Program-made: the position numbers and the translations under genes
Assembly (NCBI RefSeq): GCF_036568765.1
Contig: NZ_DATCRY010000018.1
Coordinates: 1-13,075 of the forward strand
Direction of reading: 5' to 3'
Source of the DNA: GSA-30 sp036568765
GTDB lineage: Bacteria; Pseudomonadota; Gammaproteobacteria; Xanthomonadales; Rhodanobacteraceae
DNA length: 13,075 nt
Shown here: one piece after another, positions 1 to 6,942 of the stretch
Layout of the letters: each line of letters begins with the position of its first letter
How positions within the stretch are numbered: position 1 is the stretch's first letter
The notes under the pieces: model-generated
The model's database searches: none
Told to the model about the DNA's origin: nothing
Seen by the model: the letters and a program-made list of their open reading frames with translations, nothing else

Positions 1-422
1 GCATCCAGGTCGACGGCAACGACATCATCGCCGTGCGCAAGGCGATGGAGGACGCGCTCGAGCGCGCCCGCAACGGCGAGGGCGGCAGCGTGCTGGAACT
101 GGTCACCTACCGCCTGTCGGACCACACCACCGCCGACGACGCCCGCCGCTACCGCGGCGAGCAGGAAGTGAAGGACGCCTGGGCCAAGGAGCCGATGAAG
201 CGCCTGCGCGCGTGGCTGGTGGCCAGGAAGGTATGGGACGACGCCAAGGAAGAAGCCTGGAAGGCCGAGTGCGACGAGTGGATGGACAACGAGGTCAACG
301 CCTACCTCGAGACCAAGACCCAGCCCGTCACCGCGATGTTCGACTACACCTTCGCCGAAGTACCGGCGGACCTCGCCAAGCAGCGCGATCTGGCCATTTC
401 GCTTGACAAGAAGGCCCACTAA
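1..422 (+). CDS. pdhA: 2-oxo acid (pyruvate-type) dehydrogenase E1 component, alpha subunit, C-terminal part
   Basis: The gene enters from the left edge; its frame is open from base 3 and ends with TAA at 420-422. About 139 C-terminal residues are present. The segment begins IQVDGNDIIAV, the usual alpha-subunit stretch before the regulatory loop, and continues with YRLSDHTTADDARRYR, matching the Y-R-x3-H-T-x2-D-D-x3-Y-R phosphorylation loop of alpha2beta2 E1 enzymes. The thiamine-diphosphate pocket lies upstream of the window. With E1 beta it decarboxylates a 2-oxo acid and reductively acylates the lipoyl group of E2. E1 beta starts 3 bases after the stop, so translation is probably coupled. 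Overall resemblance is to the Bacillus-type pyruvate dehydrogenase alpha chain; a branched-chain 2-oxo acid substrate cannot be excluded from the C-terminus alone. Confidence 0.9.
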   Translation, partial: IQVDGNDIIAVRKAMEDALERARNGEGGSVLELVTYRLSDHTTADDARRYRGEQEVKDAWAKEPMKRLRAWLVARKVWDDAKEEAWKAECDEWMDNEVNAYLETKTQPVTAMFDYTFAEVPADLAKQRDLAISLDKKAH

Positions 423-425
423 GCC

Positions 426-1406
426 ATGGCACAAATCACTCTTATCGAAGCCGTCACCCAGGCGCTGGCCTACGAAATGGCGCACGACCCGAGCGTCGTG
501 GTGCTGGGCGAGGACGTGGGTGTCAACGGCGGCGTGTTCCGCGCCACCCAGGGCCTGCAGGAAAAGTTCGGCGAGCTGCGCGTACTCGATACCCCGCTGG
601 ACGAAACGACCATTGCCGGCGTCACCGTCGGCATGGCCGCCCAAGGCATGAAACCGGTAGCCGAAGCCCAGTTCGAAGGCTTCATCTACCCGATGATGGA
701 ACAGATCGCCTGTCACGCCGCGCGCCTGCGCAACCGCACGCGCGGTCGCATCACCGTGCCGGCCGTGTGGCGCGCCCCGTGGGGCGGCGGCATTCGCGCG
801 CCGGAGCATCACTCCGAAGCGAACGAGCACCTGTTCACCAACATTCCCGGCCTGCGCGTGGTCATGCCCTCGTCGCCGGCACGCGCCTACGGCCTGCTGC
901 TTGCCGCGATCCGCGACCCGGATCCGGTGATGTTCTTCGAGCCTAAGCGCATCTACCGTCAGTACAAGGAAGAAGTGCCCGATGATGGCGAGGCGCTGCC
1001 GCTGGATGTGTGCTTCGTGCTGCGTGACGGTACCGACGTCACCATCGTGACCTGGGGCGCGCAGGTGAAGGAAGCCCTCGAAGCGGCCGACGCGCTCGCC
1101 GAAGAAGGCATCAGCGCCGAAGTCATCGACGTGGCCACACTCACCCCGCTGGATTTCGACACCATCGCCGAATCGGTGCAGAAGACCGGCCGCTGCGTGA
1201 TCGTGCACGAAGCGCCCAAGACCGCTGGCTTCGGTGCGGAAATTGCCGCGCGCGTCGCCGAGGAGTGCCTGTACGATCTGCTGGCACCGGTCGAGCGCGT
1301 CACGGGCTACGACACGCACATACCGCTCTTCCGCCTGGAGATGAAGTACCTGCCAAGCACTGAGCGCGTGGTGGAAGCAGCCAAGCGCACGCTGGCGGCA
1401 AGCTAA
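426..1406 (+). CDS. pdhB: 2-oxo acid (pyruvate-type) dehydrogenase E1 component, beta subunit
   Basis: The complete protein is 326 residues, the normal family length. It is the transketolase-like beta chain that shares the thiamine-diphosphate site with E1 alpha. Visible landmarks are GEDVGVNGGVFRAT near residues 28-41, PLDETTIAG with the conserved Glu60, the Q-F-x2-F segment near 82-86, and APEHHS with His128-129 lining the active site. The C-terminal domain (from about 205) carries the usual transketolase C-terminal fold ending near AKRTL. The segment FEPKRIYRQYKEEVP resembles Bacillus-type PdhB more than human-type branched-chain E1 beta, which favours pyruvate, but substrate assignment is inference. 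The ATG lies 3 bases after the E1 alpha stop, with a weak AAGG upstream, so coupling to E1 alpha translation is likely. Confidence 0.93.
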   Translation: MAQITLIEAVTQALAYEMAHDPSVVVLGEDVGVNGGVFRATQGLQEKFGELRVLDTPLDETTIAGVTVGMAAQGMKPVAEAQFEGFIYPMMEQIACHAARLRNRTRGRITVPAVWRAPWGGGIRAPEHHSEANEHLFTNIPGLRVVMPSSPARAYGLLLAAIRDPDPVMFFEPKRIYRQYKEEVPDDGEALPLDVCFVLRDGTDVTIVTWGAQVKEALEAADALAEEGISAEVIDVATLTPLDFDTIAESVQKTGRCVIVHEAPKTAGFGAEIAARVAEECLYDLLAPVERVTGYDTHIPLFRLEMKYLPSTERVVEAAKRTLAAS

Positions 1407-1424
1407 GCAGCACAACAACGAAGC

Positions 1425-1527
1425 GTACCGGCGAAAGCCGGAATCCAGTGGAACATGCAGTGCGAAGCACACGAAACCTTCCCGCACGCTGAAAGACACT
1501 GAGCCCCGGCAAGCGCCGGGGCGACGC
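1425..1527. repeat. Intergenic hairpin-pair element between E1 beta and E2
   Basis: The 158-base spacer between E1 beta and E2 holds two hairpins. The first is CCGGC-GAAA-GCCGG at 1428-1441, a 5-bp stem with a GNRA tetraloop. The second is GCCCCGGC-AAGC-GCCGGGGC at 1503-1522, an 8-bp stem. The inner flanks also pair: CAGTG at 1446-1450 against CACTG at 1497-1501. From general knowledge, dispersed elements containing CCGGCGAAAGCCGGAATCCAGT-like sequence are common in Xanthomonadales genomes. There is no T-run after the second stem, so a strong intrinsic terminator is unlikely. It could act in mRNA processing or stability, or lower E2 expression relative to E1. Confidence 0.6.
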
Positions 1528-1564
1528 TCCAAGAACATCAAGTCATACCTCGAGAACCGAACTC

Positions 1565-2959
1565 ATGGCCGACATCAAAACCTTCTACCTGCCCGACCTC
1601 GGCGAAGGCCTTCCCGACGCAACCATCGTCGAGTGGCATGTCAAGGAAGGCGACACGATCAAGCTCGACGCCCCGCTGGTGTCGATGGAAACGGCCAAGG
1701 CCGTGGTCGACGTGCCTTCGCCGTATACCGGCAAGGTCACCAAGCTGCACGGTGCAGCCGGCGACATCATCGAGACCGGTGCCGCGCTGGCCGAGTTCGA
1801 GCCCGATCCGAATGCCAAGCAGCGTGCCGAAGCCGAATCCACTGGCCATCACCATGGCCCCAAGAAGAGCGTCGGCAGCGCCGCTCCGGACCATAGCGCC
1901 AAGGTCGTCGCCTCCGACGAGGGCGGCGAGATCGATGCCGCCTCCAAGGGCACCCCTGGCCGCGAAGACGAAGGCACCGTGGTCGGCGCGATGGTCAGTG
2001 GCAATCACGTGCATGTCGAGCAAGTCAGCTCCGTCGGCGGCGTGAAGGCCGTACCGGCAGTGCGCGCGCTGGCCAAAAAGCTCAAGGTCGACCTCGCTCG
2101 CGTGCGCCCGACCGGTGCCGACGGCGTGGTCACCATGAAGGACGTCAAGGATGCCGCCGCCAACGGTTCGGCTCCGCTGGGTGCGGCTGCGGCAGCGCGT
2201 GCCGTACCGGACGATGCAGGCCGTCACCTCGCTCCGCGCCTGCCCGAGCCGGAACCGGCCCGTGGCCCAACCTCGCTGGCCGGCAAGCCGGTGCGCACCT
2301 CCTCGCCGAGCGTGCACGCCAGCGGCCAGCCGGAACAGCTCAAAGGCGTCCGCCGCAACATGGCCCGCGTGATGGCCGAGGCACATGCCAACGTCGTCCC
2401 GACCACTCTGGTGGACGACGCCGACCTGCACGCATGGATCGGCAAGCAGGACATCACCGCGCGCCTGATCCGCGCCATCGTTGCCGCCTGCAAGGCCGTA
2501 CCGGCGCTCAATGCATGGTTCGACGGCAAGAACCTGACCCGCACGCTGCATCGCCACGTAGATATCGGCATCGCCGTGGACACCGAGGAAGGTCTGTTCG
2601 TACCGGCGCTGCGCAATGCCGACGTGCTCGACGGCGCCGGCATTCGTGCCGCGATCAAGCGTCTGCGCCATTCGGTGGAAGACCGCAGCATCCCGGCGTC
2701 GGAGCTGTCCGGCTATACCATCAGCCTGTCCAACTTCGGCATGTTCGCCGGCCGTTATGCAACGCCGGTGGTGGTGCCCCCGTGCGTGGCGATCATTGGC
2801 GCGGGCAAACTGAGCCACGATGTGGTCGCGGTCATGGGTGGCGTCGAAGTGCACCGCCGCATGCCAATTTCGCTCACTTTCGACCACCGCGCAGCGACCG
2901 GTGGCGAAGCTGCCCGCTTCCTGAAAGCGCTGCTGGACGATCTGGCCCAGCCGAACTGA
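1565..2959 (+). CDS. pdhC: Dihydrolipoamide acyltransferase (E2) of 2-oxo acid dehydrogenase complex
   Basis: This is the 464-residue E2 core enzyme, which transfers the acyl group from its lipoyl arm to CoA. Domains in order: one lipoyl domain (about 1-80) with the modified lysine Lys45 in VSMETAKAVVDV; a long Gly/Ala/Pro/Lys-rich linker with a short His cluster (95-97); a peripheral-subunit-binding domain (about 160-197, KAVPAVRALAKKLKVDLARV and TGADGVVTMKDV); a second Ala/Pro linker; and the acyltransferase domain (about 255-464). The C-terminal active site reads FDHRAATGGEAARF: His441 is present, but the Asp of the canonical H-x3-D-G is Thr445. The start has only a weak Shine-Dalgarno and follows a spacer with two hairpins. 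No E3 gene follows, so dihydrolipoamide dehydrogenase must come from elsewhere in the genome. Confidence 0.92.
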   Translation: MADIKTFYLPDLGEGLPDATIVEWHVKEGDTIKLDAPLVSMETAKAVVDVPSPYTGKVTKLHGAAGDIIETGAALAEFEPDPNAKQRAEAESTGHHHGPKKSVGSAAPDHSAKVVASDEGGEIDAASKGTPGREDEGTVVGAMVSGNHVHVEQVSSVGGVKAVPAVRALAKKLKVDLARVRPTGADGVVTMKDVKDAAANGSAPLGAAAAARAVPDDAGRHLAPRLPEPEPARGPTSLAGKPVRTSSPSVHASGQPEQLKGVRRNMARVMAEAHANVVPTTLVDDADLHAWIGKQDITARLIRAIVAACKAVPALNAWFDGKNLTRTLHRHVDIGIAVDTEEGLFVPALRNADVLDGAGIRAAIKRLRHSVEDRSIPASELSGYTISLSNFGMFAGRYATPVVVPPCVAIIGAGKLSHDVVAVMGGVEVHRRMPISLTFDHRAATGGEAARFLKALLDDLAQPN

Positions 2960-2975
2960 TTCGTACCGGAAGCAA

Positions 2976-3003
2976 GAGAAAGGCGCCGCAAGGCGCCTTT
3001 CTT
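2976..3003. terminator. Bidirectional intrinsic terminator between convergent E2 and hydrolase genes
   Basis: A perfect 10-bp stem, GAAAGGCGCC (2978-2987) against GGCGCCTTTC (2992-3001), closes a GCAA loop of the GNRA type. It lies 16-18 bases after the E2 stop and about 12 bases beyond the stop of the convergent minus-strand gene. The T-rich part of the stem plus CTTG follows on the plus strand. On the minus strand the stem is followed by TCTCTTGCTT. Both tails are modest, so it probably serves both genes. Confidence 0.8.
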
Positions 3004-3015
3004 GTATCAAGGCAC

Positions 3016-5262
3016 CTACGGCCGATACTGTAAAACATTGCCGCCAGGCCGAATCGCCGTAATGCTCCGCGCAGGATAGCGCTCGCCACCTGTCTCGCGC
3101 GAAACCGTGGCGAAATTGGCCACCAATCGCGTGCCGTCGGCAAAGGTCGTTTGCTGCAACAGGCGATCGGCGGACAACCACGCAAATCCCGTCAGTGCCT
3201 GTTGCGCCAACGCGCGGTGTAACGGTTGAAAGAAACGATCCATGCGTAACATCGCCGGCAATCGCGCCTCAAGCGTGCCTTCGCTCAGGTGATAGAGCGG
3301 CGGTACGTTGTAGAGCAACTGCGTCAACTCGTTTTCGACATGCACATTGGTGAGCTTGAGATTGTCGAAGAACCAATGATGGGTCGTCAGGAGCGCATCG
3401 TGGAAGACCGTTTGATAAAGCGGCAGCCGATATAACGGGTCGAAGTGCACCGTGCGATACGGCTCTTTCATCGGCGTCTGCTTGAAGAACATCTTTGGCT
3501 CGTCGGACGGGTACCAACCGCCAAGATTGTATGGGGATGGTTTTTTCCTGGCCGTGCCTAATTCGAGCTCGGGATCGCCCCACCCCATGACCGGCGTTTG
3601 CATGCCATGTGCAAACAGATAGCCGCGCGCCGTGACCGCGTTGCCGTCCTCGGAACCGGTCGGCAGCTGCAATACCTCGGTAAGCCAACGCAAATTGGCC
3701 ACGTTACCGGCGGCGTTTTGAGCCTGGGTCAATGTTGCGTCGCGACGATAGCTGTCGAAGACCATTCCCGCGCCATAGGCGTCCAGAAACCAGCTGTTGA
3801 AAGGCGCGGCCTGTCGCACCGCACGCACCCGCGCCTCAAGCAAAGGACGTACACAGCGAGGATCGGTGTAGTGCCCGGACTGCTTGAATCCTGCTTGCGG
3901 CGTGCCGTCCTGGCGGATAATGGCGCAATCTTCATACGCCTTCTTTCCCAGATGCGCCGTCGTCCAATCGAGCTTCTCGCGCTCCGGCAACGCCGTTTCG
4001 TAGGAATCGTAAGGCGCCACCAGATAGCCGGCGCGGACCGCTGCCGACACGGTCTCCGGATGCCATAACCCGCCTTCCCAACCTGCGCCGAGTCCGAGCC
4101 ACAACCGCGCAAGACCGGCCTCGCGCAAGCGTTCGACCGTCGTCAGCGAGACGCCGGCACCCCACGTCGACGGATCGCCCTGCAAGGCTTGGCCAAACAC
4201 AGCGGCAGCTTGGTCGCGGACCCGGGCATAGCTTTCGGCAAGCAGGCTTGCATCGGCGGGATCGTGCATCCAGCGCGAGCGCGCTTCATCCTGCAAGGCT
4301 TGATTCAATGCCGCGACAAGCGCGCGTTTTTCATAAGCGGTGGGATGAGCCGGCCATTGCTTGATCAATCTGCGCGCATCGGCATCGAAGCGGTCGCCGA
4401 TCGTGCGCGCGAATGGATCGTTGCCACGCAACACCTCCAGCAAGGTCGGCCATCGCTTTACGTCCCTGGGTGAGAGCAGACCATCGCCCCACACGTAGAT
4501 ATGCGTGGCGCCCAGTAGCTTTTCGGCATCCGGCGTCCGTCTCAGTTTGTCAGCGATCGTTTCGAATTGACCGGTTGTCTGCAGCCACTGGCGATAACGC
4601 TTGGCACCCGCCAGGACGTCATCCGATCCGAGATGCAGCAAAAAGGTCAAAGGCGCATAGGCCTCCAGCGAGGTGAACCGATGGCTGACACCGATCGCGA
4701 TACCGTCGCCGTCGGGACGGAAATGCAGCTGATTGTGGAAGGGCTCGGTCAGCAGCCAGTTGGGCGTGAATCCGTCATGCGCGTTGCTCCACAACGGCAG
4801 ACTCAAGTTCTGCGTGGAATCGGCTTGCGCGAAGTGCTCGGCAAAGAAGTTTTGCCAAGTCTTGTCTCCACGGGGCACATAGCGCCCTTCGGCAAGCGGA
4901 AGCATCAAGCCGTTTCCCATCGCCACGCCAGGCTGATGCAGGAAGTCCAGGGAACCCGGTCGGGTGGCATGCACCGTCAAGGCCAGGTCCATCCCATCCA
5001 GACGGGCCTCCACACGGTAAGCACCGTCGTCCCATTGCCAACGCGCCATCGTTGCCGACGCATCTAGCTTTTCTACCCGATGCGCTGTAACACCCGACGA
5101 TACAACGACGGTTTCCCGGCCGGAGGGCGCCGCTTGTATAGCAAGCGTTTGCGGGTCGATCGACACTCTCCATTGCGCGTTTTCCAGGGCAACCTCGGCC
5201 CATGCGGGACAGGCGAGTGCCGCAAGCGAAGTCAACGTAAATCGAGCGATAAAACGAAACAT
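3016..5262 (-). CDS. Exported glycoside-hydrolase-like protein (GH101/GH129/DUF5696-related)
   Basis: With the start at 5262 the protein is 748 residues. An ATG 15 bases upstream (5277) is open, but AAAGGA sits 5 bases before the 5262 ATG, and the protein from there begins with a clean signal peptide, MFRFIARFTLTSLAALACPAWA, predicted to be cut after Ala22. Export to periplasm or surface is therefore likely. After a beta-rich N-terminal region (about 24-215) comes a probable TIM-barrel part. FNSWFLDAYGAG places an acidic candidate nucleophile at Asp494, and LPTGSEDG places a candidate acid/base at Glu538, an arrangement like GH101/GH129 enzymes. The segment near 608-630 (FDPLYRLPLYQTVFHDALLT) and the C-terminal beta-sandwich also fit that group. 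Substrate is unknown; activity on alpha-N-acetylgalactosaminides is one possibility. No transporter, regulator or other sugar gene is adjacent. Confidence 0.6.
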   Translation of the reverse strand: MFRFIARFTLTSLAALACPAWAEVALENAQWRVSIDPQTLAIQAAPSGRETVVVSSGVTAHRVEKLDASATMARWQWDDGAYRVEARLDGMDLALTVHATRPGSLDFLHQPGVAMGNGLMLPLAEGRYVPRGDKTWQNFFAEHFAQADSTQNLSLPLWSNAHDGFTPNWLLTEPFHNQLHFRPDGDGIAIGVSHRFTSLEAYAPLTFLLHLGSDDVLAGAKRYRQWLQTTGQFETIADKLRRTPDAEKLLGATHIYVWGDGLLSPRDVKRWPTLLEVLRGNDPFARTIGDRFDADARRLIKQWPAHPTAYEKRALVAALNQALQDEARSRWMHDPADASLLAESYARVRDQAAAVFGQALQGDPSTWGAGVSLTTVERLREAGLARLWLGLGAGWEGGLWHPETVSAAVRAGYLVAPYDSYETALPEREKLDWTTAHLGKKAYEDCAIIRQDGTPQAGFKQSGHYTDPRCVRPLLEARVRAVRQAAPFNSWFLDAYGAGMVFDSYRRDATLTQAQNAAGNVANLRWLTEVLQLPTGSEDGNAVTARGYLFAHGMQTPVMGWGDPELELGTARKKPSPYNLGGWYPSDEPKMFFKQTPMKEPYRTVHFDPLYRLPLYQTVFHDALLTTHHWFFDNLKLTNVHVENELTQLLYNVPPLYHLSEGTLEARLPAMLRMDRFFQPLHRALAQQALTGFAWLSADRLLQQTTFADGTRLVANFATVSRETGGERYPARSITAIRPGGNVLQYRP

Positions 5263-5267
5263 GTGTG

Positions 5268-5273
5268 TCCTTT
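5268..5273 (-). promoter_or_regulatory. Ribosome binding site deciding the hydrolase start
   Basis: On the minus strand AAAGGA lies 5 bases upstream of the ATG at 5262-5260. The alternative ATG at 5277-5275 ends one base before this motif and so overlaps its surroundings rather than being served by it. This supports the shorter product, which also starts directly with a signal peptide. Confidence 0.75.
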
Positions 5274-5397
5274 CCATGGAACGTCAAAGCATGGCCACGC
5301 CGCCACACCTGGATATCATCCGTGTCGCGTGAGACCGCCGATATAGCGTTAGTCCTAGAAGCGCTGTCGTTAAACCGACATCCGTGGACTTTTGGGC

Positions 5398-5430
5398 TTG
5401 ATGAAAGTTCTACACCCTCGGCTTTATAGT
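5398..5430 (+). promoter_or_regulatory. Possible sigma-70-like promoter of the VOC gene
   Basis: TTGATG at 5398-5403 could be a -35 box and TTTATA at 5423-5428 a -10 box, with a 19-base spacer that is longer than ideal. It lies just upstream of the VOC gene, in the stretch between this gene and the divergent hydrolase gene. The assignment is by eye only. Confidence 0.25.
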
Positions 5431-5455
5431 CGGGCGGCACCCGCGGGAGATCGCC

Positions 5456-5839
5456 ATGCACCATAGCCGCTTGAGCACGCTTGTGATCGATTGCCAGACT
5501 GGCGACCTTAGCGACGCCGTCGAATTCTGGAGCCTGGCTCTGGGCAAGAACGTGGAAAGCTACGATGAGGACGGCGACGGCAAATACGCCAGGCTTCATA
5601 CCGAGAATGACGAGCCCGTTGTCCTGCTGCAGAAGGTTACCCACGATAGCCGTGTGCATCTGGACATCGAGACCGACGATATCGAAGCGGAAGCCGACCG
5701 GCTGGAGCGTCTGGGCGCCAAGCGCGTCAACAAGGTGCAAGACCGCTGGTGGGTCATGGAGGCGCCCAGCGGACACCGCTTCTGTGTAGTCCGTCAGCAG
5801 CGCAAACCTTTCGGACCTCACCTCAACACATGGACTTGA
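5456..5839 (+). CDS. VOC-superfamily (glyoxalase-like) protein
   Basis: This 127-residue protein has the two beta-alpha-beta3 repeats of the vicinal oxygen chelate fold. The first half opens with LSTLVIDCQTGDLSDAVEFW and LALG (about 6-30), typical of the Glyoxalase_6-like group. The second runs from VHLDIETDDIEAEADRLERLGAKRV (about 67-91) to MEAPSGHRFCVV (101-112). The usual metal ligands are mostly absent: there is no His on the first strand, and Cys110 stands where many members have Glu. Classical metal-dependent glyoxalase I activity is therefore unlikely, and the protein may bind or protect against a small molecule. The start has GGGAG 6 bases upstream. The next gene begins 37 bases downstream on the same strand, suggesting co-transcription. 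Confidence 0.85.
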   Translation: MHHSRLSTLVIDCQTGDLSDAVEFWSLALGKNVESYDEDGDGKYARLHTENDEPVVLLQKVTHDSRVHLDIETDDIEAEADRLERLGAKRVNKVQDRWWVMEAPSGHRFCVVRQQRKPFGPHLNTWT

Positions 5840-5876
5840 GCGATACTTCCATCGTCTATTCGCGGAGTTCGTCATC

Positions 5877-6794
5877 ATGCGTATCCTGGTCGTTGGCGCC
5901 GGTGCCATCGGTGGCTATTTCGGTGGGCGGTTGCTCGAAAACGGTCAGGACGTCACCTTTCTGGTACGTCCTGCGCGCGCGGCAAAGCTGGCCGCCGATG
6001 GCCTGACGCTTCGCAGCAGCTTGGGCGACTTTCACCGCGATGCGCCGGCGACGCTTACCGCCGCGACGCTCGACCGGCATTACGACCTGATTCTGCTCAG
6101 TTGCAAGGCATATGACCTGGATCGGGCTATCGCCGATATCGCGCCGGCGGTCGGTCCGGAGACGACGATCCTGCCGCTGCTCAATGGCATGCAGCATATG
6201 GATCGGCTCGACGAGCGTTTCGGCGCGGACCGCGTGCTCGGCGGGCAATGCGTCATCGCCGCAACAGTCGATGCCGACGGCGTGGTGCGCCATCTCAATA
6301 CCTCGCACAGCCTGACCTACGGCGAACGCGATGGCAGTGAGTCGGCACGCATTGCATCGATCCGCAGTGCCATGGCCGGTGCCAAGTTCGAACCGCGCGC
6401 CAGCAACAACATCCTGCAGGACATGTGGGATAAATGGGTATTCCTGACCACGCTCGCCGGCATGACCTGCCTGATGCGCGCATCGGTCGGAGACATCATG
6501 CGGGCGCCCGGCGGCAAGGAGACCACGCTCGCGTTGCTGGAAACCTGTCGGAGCGTTGCCGGACATGCCGGTCATCCGCCGCACGATGCCGTACTGGCCC
6601 GAGCTCGTGCAACGTTGACCGAAGGAGGTTCATCGCTGACCGCATCCATGCTGCGCGACCTGGAAGGCGGAAAGGCCGTCGAGGCGGATCATGTGGTCGG
6701 AGACATGCTGGCGCGTGTCGCGCCGGGTGTGGATGCCGCGGTGTTGCGGGCGGCTTATGCGCATTTGAAGGCGTACGAAATTCGGCGAGGCTGA
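5877..6794 (+). CDS. 2-dehydropantoate 2-reductase (ketopantoate reductase) family protein
   Basis: This is a 305-residue NADPH-dependent oxidoreductase of the ApbA/PanE family. The N-terminal Rossmann fold carries GAGAIG at 7-12. SCKAYDLD gives the conserved Lys77, and LLNGMQ gives Asn104. The C-terminal helical domain has the presumed catalytic Lys186 in MWDKWVFL and a conserved acidic residue, Glu269, in VEADHVVGDM. PanE reduces 2-dehydropantoate to pantoate in CoA synthesis. In E. coli PanE two Asn residues follow the catalytic Lys (KLAVNCVINPL); here those positions are Leu190 and Ala194. This may therefore be a family paralogue with another 2-keto acid substrate, and I leave the symbol blank. 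GGAG lies 9 bases before the ATG. It follows the VOC gene by 37 bases. Confidence 0.87.
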   Translation: MRILVVGAGAIGGYFGGRLLENGQDVTFLVRPARAAKLAADGLTLRSSLGDFHRDAPATLTAATLDRHYDLILLSCKAYDLDRAIADIAPAVGPETTILPLLNGMQHMDRLDERFGADRVLGGQCVIAATVDADGVVRHLNTSHSLTYGERDGSESARIASIRSAMAGAKFEPRASNNILQDMWDKWVFLTTLAGMTCLMRASVGDIMRAPGGKETTLALLETCRSVAGHAGHPPHDAVLARARATLTEGGSSLTASMLRDLEGGKAVEADHVVGDMLARVAPGVDAAVLRAAYAHLKAYEIRRG

Positions 6795-6796
6795 GA

Positions 6797-6933
6797 GCCC
6801 CTCACTCCGCCCCTCTCCCCCGGCGAAGCCAAAAGAGCGAACAGGTTACGCAAGCGCGAAGTATTGAGACTTACCTCAGTCAGGCTCCCTCTCTCTCCTG
6901 GCTTCGCCCGGGGAGAGAGCCGGGGTCAGGGGC
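6797..6933. repeat. Intergenic repeat element, copy A (inverted ends with conserved core)
   Basis: The element begins two bases after the stop of the ketopantoate-reductase-like gene and ends 9 bases before the stop of the convergent membrane-protein gene. The left end, GCCCCTCACTCC, is an imperfect inverted copy of the right end, GGGGTCAGGGGC, and both continue into CTCTCCCC and GGGGAGAG arms that can fold into a long stem. The core at 6848-6893 matches copy B (11675-11720) at 37 of 46 positions in a hand alignment, in the same orientation. CCCTCACCCC...GGGGAGAGGG-type elements are familiar in Xanthomonadales intergenic DNA. It may double as a terminator for both converging genes. Confidence 0.75.
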
Positions 6934-6942
6934 AGCCCTACG

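Noticed and set aside
1538..3181. A 547-codon open frame on the minus strand over the E2 gene
   Set aside because: It is antisense to a clear E2 gene and runs into the hydrolase gene in another frame. Its His/Arg/Gly-rich product shows no domain.
4775..5908. A 377-codon open frame on the minus strand
   Set aside because: It spans the VOC gene antisense and the hydrolase N-terminus in a different frame, with no ribosome site or recognisable product.
6797..6933. Repeat copy A as part of a CRISPR array or transposon end
   Set aside because: There is no regularly spaced short repeat series and no transposase nearby; only two diverged copies about 4.8 kb apart are seen.
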